A stretch of DNA of 64,000 nt from Miniphocaeibacter massiliensis. Its GTDB lineage: Bacteria > Bacillota > Clostridia > Tissierellales > Peptoniphilaceae. The translations under genes were made by a program, and so were the position numbers. The stretch covers positions 558,001 through 622,000 of the forward strand of contig NZ_OCTQ01000001.1 of NCBI RefSeq assembly GCF_900232905.1. Reading direction: 5' to 3'. The notes under the pieces are model-generated. The model saw only the letters and a list, made by a program, of their open reading frames with translations, did not search any database and was not told the DNA's origin. Shown here piece by piece: positions 44,862-53,073 of this stretch. How positions within the stretch are numbered: the stretch's first letter is position 1; the number at the start of each line of letters is the position of its first letter.

Positions 44862-44868
44862 ACAAGCT

Positions 44869-46050
44869 TTATATATAATGAGGAGTTTTAGGTGTTAAAA
44901 TCTCTGCTCCTGTTTCTGTAATTAAAACCATATCTTCAATATTAAATCCGTTAAAATTATCTATATAACAAGGAACTTCCATTGCAAGTACCATTCCAGG
45001 TTCTAAAACTCTAGTTTCATTAGCTGTTATATATGGTGCTTCTGCTGTTTGAGGTCCCATACTTATACTATGCCCTAAATGTCCCCTTTTGTAGATGGAA
45101 TATTTTTCTTTAACATAATTAAAACCAATATTAAATAATTCATTTATTGGAAGTCCTGGTTTAGCTGATTTAATCATAAGCCTTTGAGCTTCGTAAAGCA
45201 TATCTTTTAAATTGTAAAGTTCAGAATCTGCACCTTCCATAACCCACGACCTAGAAGTGTCAGTAGTGTAAAAATCAAAACCTGCATTTACACCAGCATC
45301 ATATTTTACAACATCACCTTTTTTTATAATACCATCTTCTGGAATAGTAAGCCTTGCTCCATTTGCTCCTGTTGAAAACATAGACCAAGCACTTGGAACA
45401 CAAATGCCAGACTTTATTACATTTTCTTTAAAGCACTGAGAAAGATTTTGTTCTGATACACCTATTTTTACCATTTTACTAACTTCATAAAAAGCATTAT
45501 CAGCAACAGAGCATATGTTTCTAAAAACTTCAATTTCTTCTCTTGTTTTAACTGATCTTGCATAAATAAACAAATCAGAAATATTTACAAATTTAGCATT
45601 TGGCAAACTTTCTAAAAGTTGATTATAGTAATTTATTGGTAAAAAATCTAACTCCAAACCAATATTCTTATTTTCAAGTCCAAGTTCTTTTACAGACTCT
45701 AACATAACTTCAAAAGAATTTTTAAAATTTGACTCTTCCATGGGTATATCTTTAACTAAATTATCCCAATTTCTAACTCCAACCCAAGTAGAATATGGTT
45801 TTATAATATGTTCATCACTTTTGTTTTTCTTTGTAAAAGTTGGATATTCAAAATCCATAGTTATACCATGAGTTTTGACATTCTCTTTTGAAGATATTAC
45901 ACCGACAGAAAATCCTGCTTGTCTTGAAACCGTATGTTGATGTCCCCCAAATCCAAGAACGTAATGCAAGTTTTCTGGTGAAGAAACTATAGCACCATCA
46001 ATATTTTTTTCTCTTAATAGTTTTTTTATTTTTTCTTGTTTTGATTTCAT
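44869..46050 (-). CDS. M24-family metallopeptidase (Xaa-Pro dipeptidase/creatinase-like)
   Basis: The about 393-residue protein has an N-terminal creatinase-type domain and a C-terminal pita-bread domain. Metal ligands are likely DAGVNAGFDFYTTDTSR (Asp pair), GHLGHSIS (His), MEVPCY and NIEDMVLIT (Glu). It would cleave X-Pro or related amide bonds. AAAGGGAAAATT supports ATG 46050; a longer start would run into the AbgT gene. It is co-transcribed with the AbgT transporter, so it probably processes the imported peptide or amide. Confidence 0.87.
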   Translation of the reverse strand: MKSKQEKIKKLLREKNIDGAIVSSPENLHYVLGFGGHQHTVSRQAGFSVGVISSKENVKTHGITMDFEYPTFTKKNKSDEHIIKPYSTWVGVRNWDNLVKDIPMEESNFKNSFEVMLESVKELGLENKNIGLELDFLPINYYNQLLESLPNAKFVNISDLFIYARSVKTREEIEVFRNICSVADNAFYEVSKMVKIGVSEQNLSQCFKENVIKSGICVPSAWSMFSTGANGARLTIPEDGIIKKGDVVKYDAGVNAGFDFYTTDTSRSWVMEGADSELYNLKDMLYEAQRLMIKSAKPGLPINELFNIGFNYVKEKYSIYKRGHLGHSISMGPQTAEAPYITANETRVLEPGMVLAMEVPCYIDNFNGFNIEDMVLITETGAEILTPKTPHYI

Positions 46051-46066
46051 AATTTTCCCTTTTACT

Positions 46067-47599
46067 TTAATAAAAAATTGTTGCTCCTGGCCCAATAGGG
46101 AGACCTAATAAATACCAAAGAATAAACATTAAAATCCAACTTATTAAAAATCCTACTGAATATGGTAGCATGGTGGATACTACCGAACCAATTCCCGCTT
46201 TTTTATCATACTTTTGGAAAAATGCAACAGTTAAAACAAAAAACGGCATTAATGGGGCAATAATATTTGTACTAGAGTCACCTATTCTGTAGGCAAGTTG
46301 AGTCATTTCTGGAGAAATACCAAGTTGCATAAACATTGGCACAAATACCGGAGCCATCATAGCCCATTTAGCAGAATCAACTGCTATAAATATGTTTATA
46401 AAGGATGTCAATATAATAAAGCAAATAAGTAATGGCAACCCTATAAATCCAATATTTTCAAGTAAATTAGCCCCCTTTACAGACATTACCACTCCCATAT
46501 TGGAATATTCAAAAGCTCCATTAAATTGTGCAGCAAAAAATATTAAAACTATAAAACTAGATAAACCAGAAACTGCCTTTTCCATTAATTTAATAATATC
46601 TTTTTCACTTTTTAAAGTTCGAGCACCATAACCATATGCAATACCTGGAATCATAAATAAAAGCATCATAATAACTATAATTCCACTCATAAATGGAGAT
46701 GATAATATTCCTCCCGTTTTTGGATCTCTAAGTAAAGCATTTTTTGGCAATACTAAAACTAAAACAAGAGCTATATACAAAATAGTTGCTATACCTGCAA
46801 ATTTCATACCTCTTTTTTCATCTACAGTAACTACACCAGCCTCTTCTTTTTTATCTGGTGTATACTTTGGTAATCGAGGTTCTATAATTTTATCAGTAAT
46901 AAAAGTTCCTACAATGACAAGTAGAAAAGTTGAAACAAACATAAAATACCAGTTTGAAATAGGTGGAACAACATAGTTTGCGTCAATAGTTTGAGCTGCA
47001 GTTGTAGACATTCCGGCAAATAAAGGATCATTACTTCCAATCAAAAGGTTTGCACTCCATCCACCCGAAACTCCTGCAAATGCCGCTGCAAGACCTGCAA
47101 TGGGATGACGTCCAAAAGCCATAAACAAAATTGCACCAAGTGGAACAAGGACAACATAACCTGTTGAACTTGCAACATTTGACATTATTCCTAAGAATAT
47201 AACAACTGAAGTCAACAAAAACTTAGGAGTATTTAATGCAATTCTACGCATTAATGCAGCAATCAAACCACTACCATCTGCAACTCCAACCCCAAGCATA
47301 ATCGTTAATACAGTACCAAGTGCAAAAAAACCTGTAAAATTACTGATTGTTGAAGTTAAAATATGTACAAGTCCATCTCTGCTAATAAGATTTTTTACAG
47401 CAACCGTTGTCTCTTGTAATTTACCTTCAACTATTGCATCGTATGTTACCTTTGCCCCAAGCTTATTAAAAACAAACGACAATACTATTACAAGTAAAAA
47501 CAATCCAAAAAATAAAGTCGCTGGACTTGGTAGTGCATTACCAATTTTTTCCACTCTATCTAAAGCACGAGTAGATAAATTTCTTTTTTTCTTTTTCAT
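46067..47599 (-). CDS. AbgT-family transporter
   Basis: The about 510-residue protein has about 11-12 spans. It carries LPSPATLFFGLF at the N-terminus, SNVASSTGYVVLVPLGA (about 147) and the late hairpin signature RIGDSSTNIIAPLMPFF, all typical of the p-aminobenzoyl-glutamate/AbgT family. Relatives import p-aminobenzoyl-glutamate or dipeptides, or export sulfonamides. GGGAGGGAACTT selects ATG 47599. It is first in an operon with an M24 peptidase. Confidence 0.92.
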   Translation of the reverse strand: MKKKKRNLSTRALDRVEKIGNALPSPATLFFGLFLLVIVLSFVFNKLGAKVTYDAIVEGKLQETTVAVKNLISRDGLVHILTSTISNFTGFFALGTVLTIMLGVGVADGSGLIAALMRRIALNTPKFLLTSVVIFLGIMSNVASSTGYVVLVPLGAILFMAFGRHPIAGLAAAFAGVSGGWSANLLIGSNDPLFAGMSTTAAQTIDANYVVPPISNWYFMFVSTFLLVIVGTFITDKIIEPRLPKYTPDKKEEAGVVTVDEKRGMKFAGIATILYIALVLVLVLPKNALLRDPKTGGILSSPFMSGIIVIMMLLFMIPGIAYGYGARTLKSEKDIIKLMEKAVSGLSSFIVLIFFAAQFNGAFEYSNMGVVMSVKGANLLENIGFIGLPLLICFIILTSFINIFIAVDSAKWAMMAPVFVPMFMQLGISPEMTQLAYRIGDSSTNIIAPLMPFFVLTVAFFQKYDKKAGIGSVVSTMLPYSVGFLISWILMFILWYLLGLPIGPGATIFY

Positions 47600-47810
47600 A
47601 AGTTCCCTCCCTTTCAATTTACATAATTATAGTTAATTTACTTACTTAATTAAGTAACTATACTAGTATCATATAGTTTTTTATTAAAAATTAAAATATT
47701 TTAGTGTAGAAAATTAACTTATACAATTATTTTGTTTAAAAATTGTAAATATTTACTTAAAAATAAAATTTAAAATTATTTTTAATAAGATATTAGAATT
47801 TTAACTAAAT

Positions 47811-47836
47811 AAAAAAGAGCCTTTCAGCTCTTATTT
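47811..47836 (-). terminator. Intrinsic terminator after the ClbS/DfsB gene
   Basis: AAGAGC (47815-47820) pairs with GCTCTT (47827-47832) across 6 nt, with A/T runs. Confidence 0.7.
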
Positions 47837-48370
47837 ATTTCTAACTACTTTTAGATATTTTCTAAGTTTTTTCATAGCCCAGTCATAGTGACTACTAGTT
47901 GTAGAAACAAAGTAACTTCCTAAAGTGGAACCACCTACCCACAAAAATACATTTTTAGAAAATAACTCATCATTTGAAAACTTCTCAGCTAAACAAACAA
48001 CTTTTTTATGACTTTCTAAAATCATATCTTTAGCCTTTTCTAATGATGTATCTTGATGATTTTCCCAAAACTCTACGTTCATATCACCATAAGTTTTCCA
48101 GTTGTAACCTTCCTTTAAAAAAGATTTTTCATTACCACTTATATTAGAATCTACCCAGTTAAGTAAAAGCATATGCCATTCATATAAATGAATTAAAATA
48201 TCCCTAAGGTTTTTATCCCTGCCCCAATGTCTTTCTTTACCTATAAAATCTCCATAGACAAGAGTTCCATTTTCTTCACTTTCACTCATTTTATTAATTA
48301 TATCCCATAGCTTTTCAAACTTACTATTTGCCGATTCTATCAAATCAACTTTTGTACTTGCCCTTGCCAT
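47831..48370 (-). CDS. ClbS/DfsB-family four-helix bundle protein
   Basis: The 179-residue protein has features GRDKNLRDILIHLYEWHMLLLNW (about 50-72) and GYNWKTYGDMNVEFWENHQ (about 88), and a C-terminal SHYDWAMKKLRKY. They match ClbS/DfsB proteins; ClbS is known to inactivate colibactin, while most relatives are of unknown role. GGAGGAAG precedes the ATG. It is a single gene. Confidence 0.87.
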   Translation of the reverse strand: MARASTKVDLIESANSKFEKLWDIINKMSESEENGTLVYGDFIGKERHWGRDKNLRDILIHLYEWHMLLLNWVDSNISGNEKSFLKEGYNWKTYGDMNVEFWENHQDTSLEKAKDMILESHKKVVCLAEKFSNDELFSKNVFLWVGGSTLGSYFVSTTSSHYDWAMKKLRKYLKVVRNK

Positions 48371-48467
48371 AAACTTCCTCCTATCTTTTCTATTTGCTAG
48401 TAAAATAAAAATAAACTATACTTATTTTAAGATTAATAATACCTAAACAATTAGAAAGGTTATACAT

Positions 48468-49013
48468 ATGATATTAGAAACAAAAAGATTAATACTATCT
48501 TCTCCAAAAGAAGTTAGTGAAATACCACTTACAAAATACCTAAATAGAAACAAACTCTTTCTAAGAGAATTTGAACCATTAAAACCAGAAAATTACTACA
48601 CAGAAGAATTTCAAAAATCACTTCTTACAATACAACAATATGAGTGGAACAACGGACAAAATTATAAATTATATATTTCTACAAAATTAGAAAAAGATAA
48701 AATAATAGGATTTGTATCATTAAGTAATGTTGTAATGGGAGCATTTTGTTCCTGTTTCCTAGGTTACCAACTAGACAAAGACTACTGCAATAACGGCTAT
48801 ATGACAGAAGCTGTAAAAGAAGTCGTAAACTTTGCCTTTAACAAATTACATTTACACCGAATAGAAGGAAATGTAATGCCTAAAAATATTCCGTCAATAA
48901 AAGTATTAGAAAAATGTGGTTTTGTAAACGAAGTAATCTCTAAAAACTACCTCAAAATAAATGGTATTTGGGAAGATCATATACATTTTGTAAAACTAAA
49001 CCATTCCCTTTAA
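48468..49013 (+). CDS. RimJ/RimL-type GNAT acetyltransferase
   Basis: The 181-residue protein starts LETKRLILSSPKEVS, typical of RimJ-like N-acetyltransferases. Acetyl-CoA binding region DKDYCNNGYMTEAVKEVVNFAF and C-terminal HRIEGNVMPKNIPSIKVLEKCGF. It probably acetylates a ribosomal protein N-terminus or a small amine. AGAAAGGT ribosome binding site. It overlaps the convergent gene's stop by 4 nt. Confidence 0.9.
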   Translation: MILETKRLILSSPKEVSEIPLTKYLNRNKLFLREFEPLKPENYYTEEFQKSLLTIQQYEWNNGQNYKLYISTKLEKDKIIGFVSLSNVVMGAFCSCFLGYQLDKDYCNNGYMTEAVKEVVNFAFNKLHLHRIEGNVMPKNIPSIKVLEKCGFVNEVISKNYLKINGIWEDHIHFVKLNHSL

Positions 49014-49654
49014 ACGCTAATACTCTTTTCTACACAATATCTTAAAACAGTTTTTTGCTTTTCTGGCTCTGACTTTCTAGGGTCAGTTAAGTAAATTTCT
49101 TTATGTACCATACTTAATCTTTTTAAATTATTTTCCTTACAAAATTCATCTAATAGTCCAAAAGAACTACTTTCAGTATCATAAGAACCTTTATGAAGTA
49201 TTTGAACACAAAGACCTTCTTCAATTTCTTCAAACTTAACCAAATTATTAAAATCATTTGGCTTTTTCTTAGAAACTTTCTCAATATTCTCTTTTGCAAG
49301 AACCTCTGTAACAAAATCAGGTTGGCGAATCATTAACTTATATGTTAAATCATTCTTAGAAAAAGAACCCGTTTCTTTAAAACTTTTTCTTCCATTCTTA
49401 TTCAAGTCCCACACTCCCTCCAAAGGATAAACAGTATATTCAAAGTATCCTTCAGGAGTTACACCGTTTTTAGGCATCATTCTAATACCGTAACTCATAG
49501 CATAAAGTGCACCAACAGCCTCTTTAAAAGTTTCACCATTAGGATTACCACACCCTTTAACAGTATAATACTTAAACTTTGGTACATTAATTTCTACAGC
49601 TTTTTCCTTTGGCAAATAAACTTCCTTTTCCTTTTTTCTCCACTCGTACTTCAT
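49010..49654 (-). CDS. GyrI-like small-molecule-binding protein
   Basis: The about 214-residue protein has motifs VPKFKYYTVKGCGNPNG near the start, GYFEYTVYPLEGVWDL, RQPDFVTEV and EEGLCVQILHKGSYDTE, which define the GyrI-like (DUF-type SHS2) family. It follows a MerR-type regulator that carries a similar effector domain, so both may sense the same class of cationic or lipophilic drugs. ATG 49654 with AGGAAATTT is preferred over the longer start at 49687. Confidence 0.83.
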   Translation of the reverse strand: MKYEWRKKEKEVYLPKEKAVEINVPKFKYYTVKGCGNPNGETFKEAVGALYAMSYGIRMMPKNGVTPEGYFEYTVYPLEGVWDLNKNGRKSFKETGSFSKNDLTYKLMIRQPDFVTEVLAKENIEKVSKKKPNDFNNLVKFEEIEEGLCVQILHKGSYDTESSSFGLLDEFCKENNLKRLSMVHKEIYLTDPRKSEPEKQKTVLRYCVEKSISV

Positions 49655-49665
49655 AAATTTCCTAT

Positions 49666-50478
49666 CTACCTTTCTATAAAATAACATGCTTCTGTAACAT
49701 ATTCATCTTCATTTTCCGTTTGTGCCGGAGAAACATGGAATATATTAGCCATACTTCCACTAAGCTCTAAATTATTTTGTTCCACATAATAAGCAATAGC
49801 TTCAACAACTTTGTGCATTTGCTCATAACTACCTGTAAATACAACAGAAACTACATCACTTTCCTCAGTTTCATAAAACTTAAAATCTCCTGTATCATCA
49901 TCTAAATCATCTACAGTAACTTGAATTTCAACATCTACATTCTCTTCCTTGTATTCATCATCATGATAAACTGCCATAGTATAACCATCATAAATCGGTT
50001 TAATATTGTTTTTACCTATAAATTCGTAAAGCTCATTCCACAAAAGTCCCTCACTATAATAATTAGGAATTTTCTTTCTTAAAGAAATAACACGTCTTTT
50101 AGGAATTACTTTCTCAATAATATTGTATTTAATCATACTTAAATTTCTATTTAACTCTGAAACTTTTTTAAGCATTGTCATTTGCTTTTCAAGCTTCTCC
50201 TGTTCCTCTTTAATTTCAGCAATTCTAAACTTGTAATGAGAAATTAACTCCTCTTCCTCACTTTCATTTTTAATTAAAGTTGCAATCATCTTTAAAGAAA
50301 AACCTAACTCTTTATAAGTGTTAATCTTAGAAGCAACTTCAAGTTCCTTTGCTGAGTAATACCTAAAATTTGTTTTTTCATCAACCATACTTGGTTTTAA
50401 TAACCCTATTTCATCATAATGTCTAAGCATTTTTATAGTTATATTAGATAACTTGGAAAAATCTCCTATTTTAAACAT
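49666..50478 (-). CDS. MerR-family regulator with GyrI-like effector domain (BmrR type)
   Basis: The 270-residue protein has an N-terminal MerR helix-turn-helix (IGDFSKLSNITIKMLRHYDEIGLLKP), coiled-coil linker (about 78-115), then a GyrI-like ligand domain (about 120-268) as in BmrR. Such regulators sense hydrophobic cations and remodel a promoter with an overlong spacer. Exactly such a promoter lies upstream of this gene, indicating autoregulation. It is in an operon with the following GyrI-like protein. Confidence 0.93.
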   Translation of the reverse strand: MFKIGDFSKLSNITIKMLRHYDEIGLLKPSMVDEKTNFRYYSAKELEVASKINTYKELGFSLKMIATLIKNESEEEELISHYKFRIAEIKEEQEKLEKQMTMLKKVSELNRNLSMIKYNIIEKVIPKRRVISLRKKIPNYYSEGLLWNELYEFIGKNNIKPIYDGYTMAVYHDDEYKEENVDVEIQVTVDDLDDDTGDFKFYETEESDVVSVVFTGSYEQMHKVVEAIAYYVEQNNLELSGSMANIFHVSPAQTENEDEYVTEACYFIER

Positions 50479-50511
50479 ATAAATCTCCTTAAATATTTAT
50501 TTATTAATACA

Positions 50512-50542
50512 ATTATACTATCTCCCACAATGGGAGAGTCAA
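50512..50542 (-). promoter_or_regulatory. MerR-type promoter with 19-bp spacer and dyad
   Basis: On the minus strand TTGACT (50537-50542), a 19-nt spacer (50518-50536) and TATAAT (50512-50517). The spacer holds the perfect dyad TCTCCCA-CAA-TGGGAGA (50521-50537 on plus), the textbook layout for MerR activation. Confidence 0.88.
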
Positions 50543-50596
50543 GAAACACTTTATAATATCAGATAATTATATTTATGTCTAACTAATAATTATTGA

Positions 50597-50625
50597 TTGA
50601 ATATTAACTATAATTTTGTTATACT
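50597..50625 (+). promoter_or_regulatory. Promoter of the leader RNA before the PsuG-like gene
   Basis: TTGAAT (50597-50602), a 17-nt spacer and TATACT (50620-50625), about 70 nt before a well-marked leader peptide start. Confidence 0.5.
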
Positions 50626-50681
50626 CTAGTTGTTAATAAAAAACCTTTATTTTACAGTATATTACTAATGTTTTGCACTTT

Positions 50682-50884
50682 AGGAGGTGAAGAAATGAAT
50701 TTTAAGTCTATCATTAAAAATTATTCTAGATGACTTTGAGTTAATTTAAGCTTAGAGTTTGCTAAGCAAGAACCCAAAAATTCTTTTCTTCATCAGCCTA
50801 CCTTTATATATCTATAGAGATGGTTTATTTTAGTACAACTAAAAAAAGATGAAGAAAACATATTATTTACTAATATGTTTTTTT
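50682..50884 (+). promoter_or_regulatory. Leader-peptide transcription attenuator
   Basis: AGGAGGTG leads to a 12-codon ORF (ATG 50695, product MNFKSIIKNYSR, stop 50731-50733). The segment 50785-50794 can pair over 10 bp with the leader ribosome binding site and start (50686-50695), or over 11 bp (50784-50794) with 50848-50858. The latter touches a 10-bp terminator (50856-50865 / 50871-50880) ending in a T7 run. A small hairpin GCTTAG/CTAAGC lies just after the leader stop. A second hairpin (50966-50976 / 50980-50990) follows. The rest of the 610-nt gap is gene-free. Confidence 0.6.
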
Positions 50885-51088
50885 GTATGCTTAAAATTAA
50901 TTTAGTCATCTATAGACTTAGTGTGCTTAATTACAATGGAGATAAAGAATTAAAAAAATACAAGTATTAATAGTCAAATTGACTATTAATTTTAGTGCTT
51001 GTTAGTTTTAGAATTAAATAATTTTAATGATAGCTGTTTTAACTGCAATTTGTTAGTCAACAAAATTAATTACAGAAAGGAACTTAAA

Positions 51089-51193
51089 ATGAAACAGCAA
51101 ATATCAAATACTTTATCTCGAAAAATTAATATAATATTAATTTCTCCAAAAATTTTAAATTGTAACACAATGGTGATAAGCCATGAAAATTAA
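51089..51193 (+). CDS. Small upstream ORF overlapping the PsuG-like gene (34 aa)
   Basis: GAAAGGAA lies 6 nt before ATG 51089; the 34-residue frame ends 11 nt inside the next gene. Composition is polar then hydrophobic, with no recognised motif. The PsuG-like ATG at 51183 has only a weak ribosome binding site (GGTGAT), so translation of this short frame may be needed to start it. Confidence 0.4.
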   Translation: MKQQISNTLSRKINIILISPKILNCNTMVISHEN

Positions 51194-51968
51194 AAATAAT
51201 TATATTGTAGAAACTGCATTAATGACACATGGTGTTGCAGATTTACTAAAAATGGAAATCTTATCACTTTGGGGAAACAACGATTCAGACTTTGTTTGGT
51301 TGGATAAAGGAAATTTAAAAGTTGGAAAATTATATGAGTTTTTAAAATTCAAAAATAATAATTCAATAGAACACAGAGTAAATAGTGAAAATTACGAAGA
51401 AGCTAAGAAAAATAAACTTACAGCAGCACTTACAGCTTCTGGAACATTATGTGCTGGAGAAGAACTAAATGTTGAATATGCTGTATCTTGTAGTATAAGT
51501 GGAGTAAGTCCTTTTGAAAATAATATTATAACTCCTGACCTACATAAAATAGTTGAGTCAGACGTAACACTAATAGCAACTTCTTTTAAAGATACAGTAA
51601 ATAGAAAAGAATCTATAAAATGGCTTAGAAAAAGCGGAGTTTCAATATTTGGTAGAGAAAGTGAATTTAGTACTGGATTTATGTTTAATTTAGAGCCTGT
51701 ACAACTACATGCTATATACCAAAAAAATATAAATATTTGGCACAAGCCTCAACTTTTACTAAACGAAGTCAGTCATTTAAGTCGTTTTGAAAATTTAGAA
51801 CTGTTAAAAGAAATTATAAGAGCTGGAATAGAAGCTAGAAATAATGGAGAATATTTTCACCCAGCTGTAAATAATAAACTAGCAGAACTAACAGATGCTA
51901 GGTCCGCTATAATACAAATAAATTCCCTTTTAGACAATACTAAATGGGCAAAAGAAATTACTTCTTGA
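51183..51968 (+). CDS. Divergent pseudouridine-5'-phosphate glycosidase (PsuG)-like protein
   Basis: The 261-residue protein shows the order of PsuG landmarks. VETALMTHG (Glu-10, matching PsuG's ALESTIISHG general acid/base) comes first, followed by DFVWLDKGNLKVG (LNGKIKVG-like). TASGTLCAGEELNV comes next, then VTLIATSFKDTV (Lys matching the catalytic CAGAK lysine), and ELTDARSAIIQINSLLDNTKWAKEI at the end. The usual TGGIGGVHRG loop is replaced by SCSISGVSP and the protein is about 40 residues short. The substrate may therefore differ. There is no kinase partner nearby. Confidence 0.72.
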   Translation: MKIKNNYIVETALMTHGVADLLKMEILSLWGNNDSDFVWLDKGNLKVGKLYEFLKFKNNNSIEHRVNSENYEEAKKNKLTAALTASGTLCAGEELNVEYAVSCSISGVSPFENNIITPDLHKIVESDVTLIATSFKDTVNRKESIKWLRKSGVSIFGRESEFSTGFMFNLEPVQLHAIYQKNINIWHKPQLLLNEVSHLSRFENLELLKEIIRAGIEARNNGEYFHPAVNNKLAELTDARSAIIQINSLLDNTKWAKEITS

Positions 51969-51970
51969 GT

Positions 51971-51999
51971 ACAAAAAAGCTGGAGTTCCAGCTTTTTTT
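51971..51999 (+). terminator. Intrinsic terminator after the PsuG-like gene
   Basis: The 12-bp stem AAAAAAGCTGGA/TCCAGCTTTTTT (51973-51984, 51987-51998) directly follows the stop. Confidence 0.9.
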
Positions 52000-52073
52000 A
52001 TTTTTTAATATTAATATGTAAATATTTTATTGACCTAAAACAAAATATAATTCACATTAAATTTTTATACTAA

Positions 52074-52655
52074 CTAAATATTATCTTCATTAAAAATATT
52101 TTCAATTCTCTTACTTGGAACTATCCATAGTAAAATCATCATAATATTTATAACAGTAACCAAAATTGGTTTAATAAATACCCCCAAACAAATAGCAATA
52201 ATATTTAAGAAAATAGAAAACAAAGTCTTTTTATGTCGTTTTAAATTAAAATTATTGTCCTTACTAGTAACCTTATTAATAGTAATAATTAAAACAAAAA
52301 ATGCAATATCCGCTAGTAAAATTACAACACCACAAAGTAGCTGAGGAAATAGGCTAAACAAATGCTCACTAATCCAAGAAGTAGCAAAAGGAAAAAGAGT
52401 TAAAGAAAACAAAAAGAAATTATTAGCCCACAAAATCTTACCATTTACTCTTTTTACAATCTGAAATAAGTGATGATGATTGTTCCAATAAACTGCAACA
52501 ACAGTAAAACTAAATAAATACACAAATAACTTCTTTTCAATACCTTGCAAATCTCTAAAAGAATCACCAGCAGGAGCCGAAATATTTAAAACTAAAATAG
52601 TAATAACAATAGCCATTACACCATCAGAAAAAGCCTCAAGCCTACTTTTTGACAT
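52074..52655 (-). CDS. TMEM175-family (DUF1211) potassium-channel-like protein
   Basis: The 193-residue protein has about six spans. The first helix has RLEAFSDGVMAIVITILVL, the FSD signature of TMEM175 (RxxxFSD). WNNHHHLF follows span 2. Bacterial homologues form K+-selective or leak channels as tetramers. AGGTGAG lies upstream of the ATG. It is a single gene. Confidence 0.92.
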   Translation of the reverse strand: MSKSRLEAFSDGVMAIVITILVLNISAPAGDSFRDLQGIEKKLFVYLFSFTVVAVYWNNHHHLFQIVKRVNGKILWANNFFLFSLTLFPFATSWISEHLFSLFPQLLCGVVILLADIAFFVLIITINKVTSKDNNFNLKRHKKTLFSIFLNIIAICLGVFIKPILVTVINIMMILLWIVPSKRIENIFNEDNI

Positions 52656-52756
52656 ATACTCACCTCGATTTATAAATTTATATACTGTATCTATAAAAAT
52701 ATTATAACATTCAAAGCTAATCTATAACATCAGAATATTTGCAAGACATTTATTTA

Positions 52757-52783
52757 CAAAAAAACAGCTAGTTAATTAGCTCT
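52757..52783 (-). terminator. Weak terminator after a gene relic
   Basis: AGCTA (52766-52770) pairs with TAGCT (52777-52781) and the A7 tract gives a U run on the minus strand. Confidence 0.5.
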
Positions 52784-52922
52784 TTAAACCACTCTCAATA
52801 AAAATATTATATTCAGAAATACCAAAAGATAAATTTGGACTTCTAAAACCATTTAAAAAATTATAAGTATCACTTTCAAGTAATTAAAAATCCTTGTTAT
52901 CTCTTATAATAGAATTAAAATA
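52776..52922 (-). pseudogene. Short C-terminal gene relic with internal stop
   Basis: A minus-strand frame reads IIRDNKDF, stop (52884-52886), then LLESDTYNFLNGFRSPN and LSFGISEYNIFIESGLKS to a natural-looking stop followed by a terminator. No start or upstream domain is found, so it appears to be the tail of a decayed gene. Family not recognised. The rest of the 418-nt gap (52656-53073) shows nothing else. Confidence 0.4.
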
Positions 52923-53073
52923 TCATAATATTTTTTGTATTCCTTTCTTACCTATAATGATTTAAAATAAATAGTAATTATTCCTATTATTAATATTATT
53001 TCAGAGTAATGAAAAATTTTATTTTTGTTCAATTTTTTACTCTAATATTAAAAAATATAATAATTTAATAACT

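Noticed and set aside
50999-51088. Upstream extension of the 34-aa small ORF to 50999
   Set aside because: The longer start (TTG/GTG type) has no ribosome binding site, while ATG 51089 has GAAAGGAA at good spacing.
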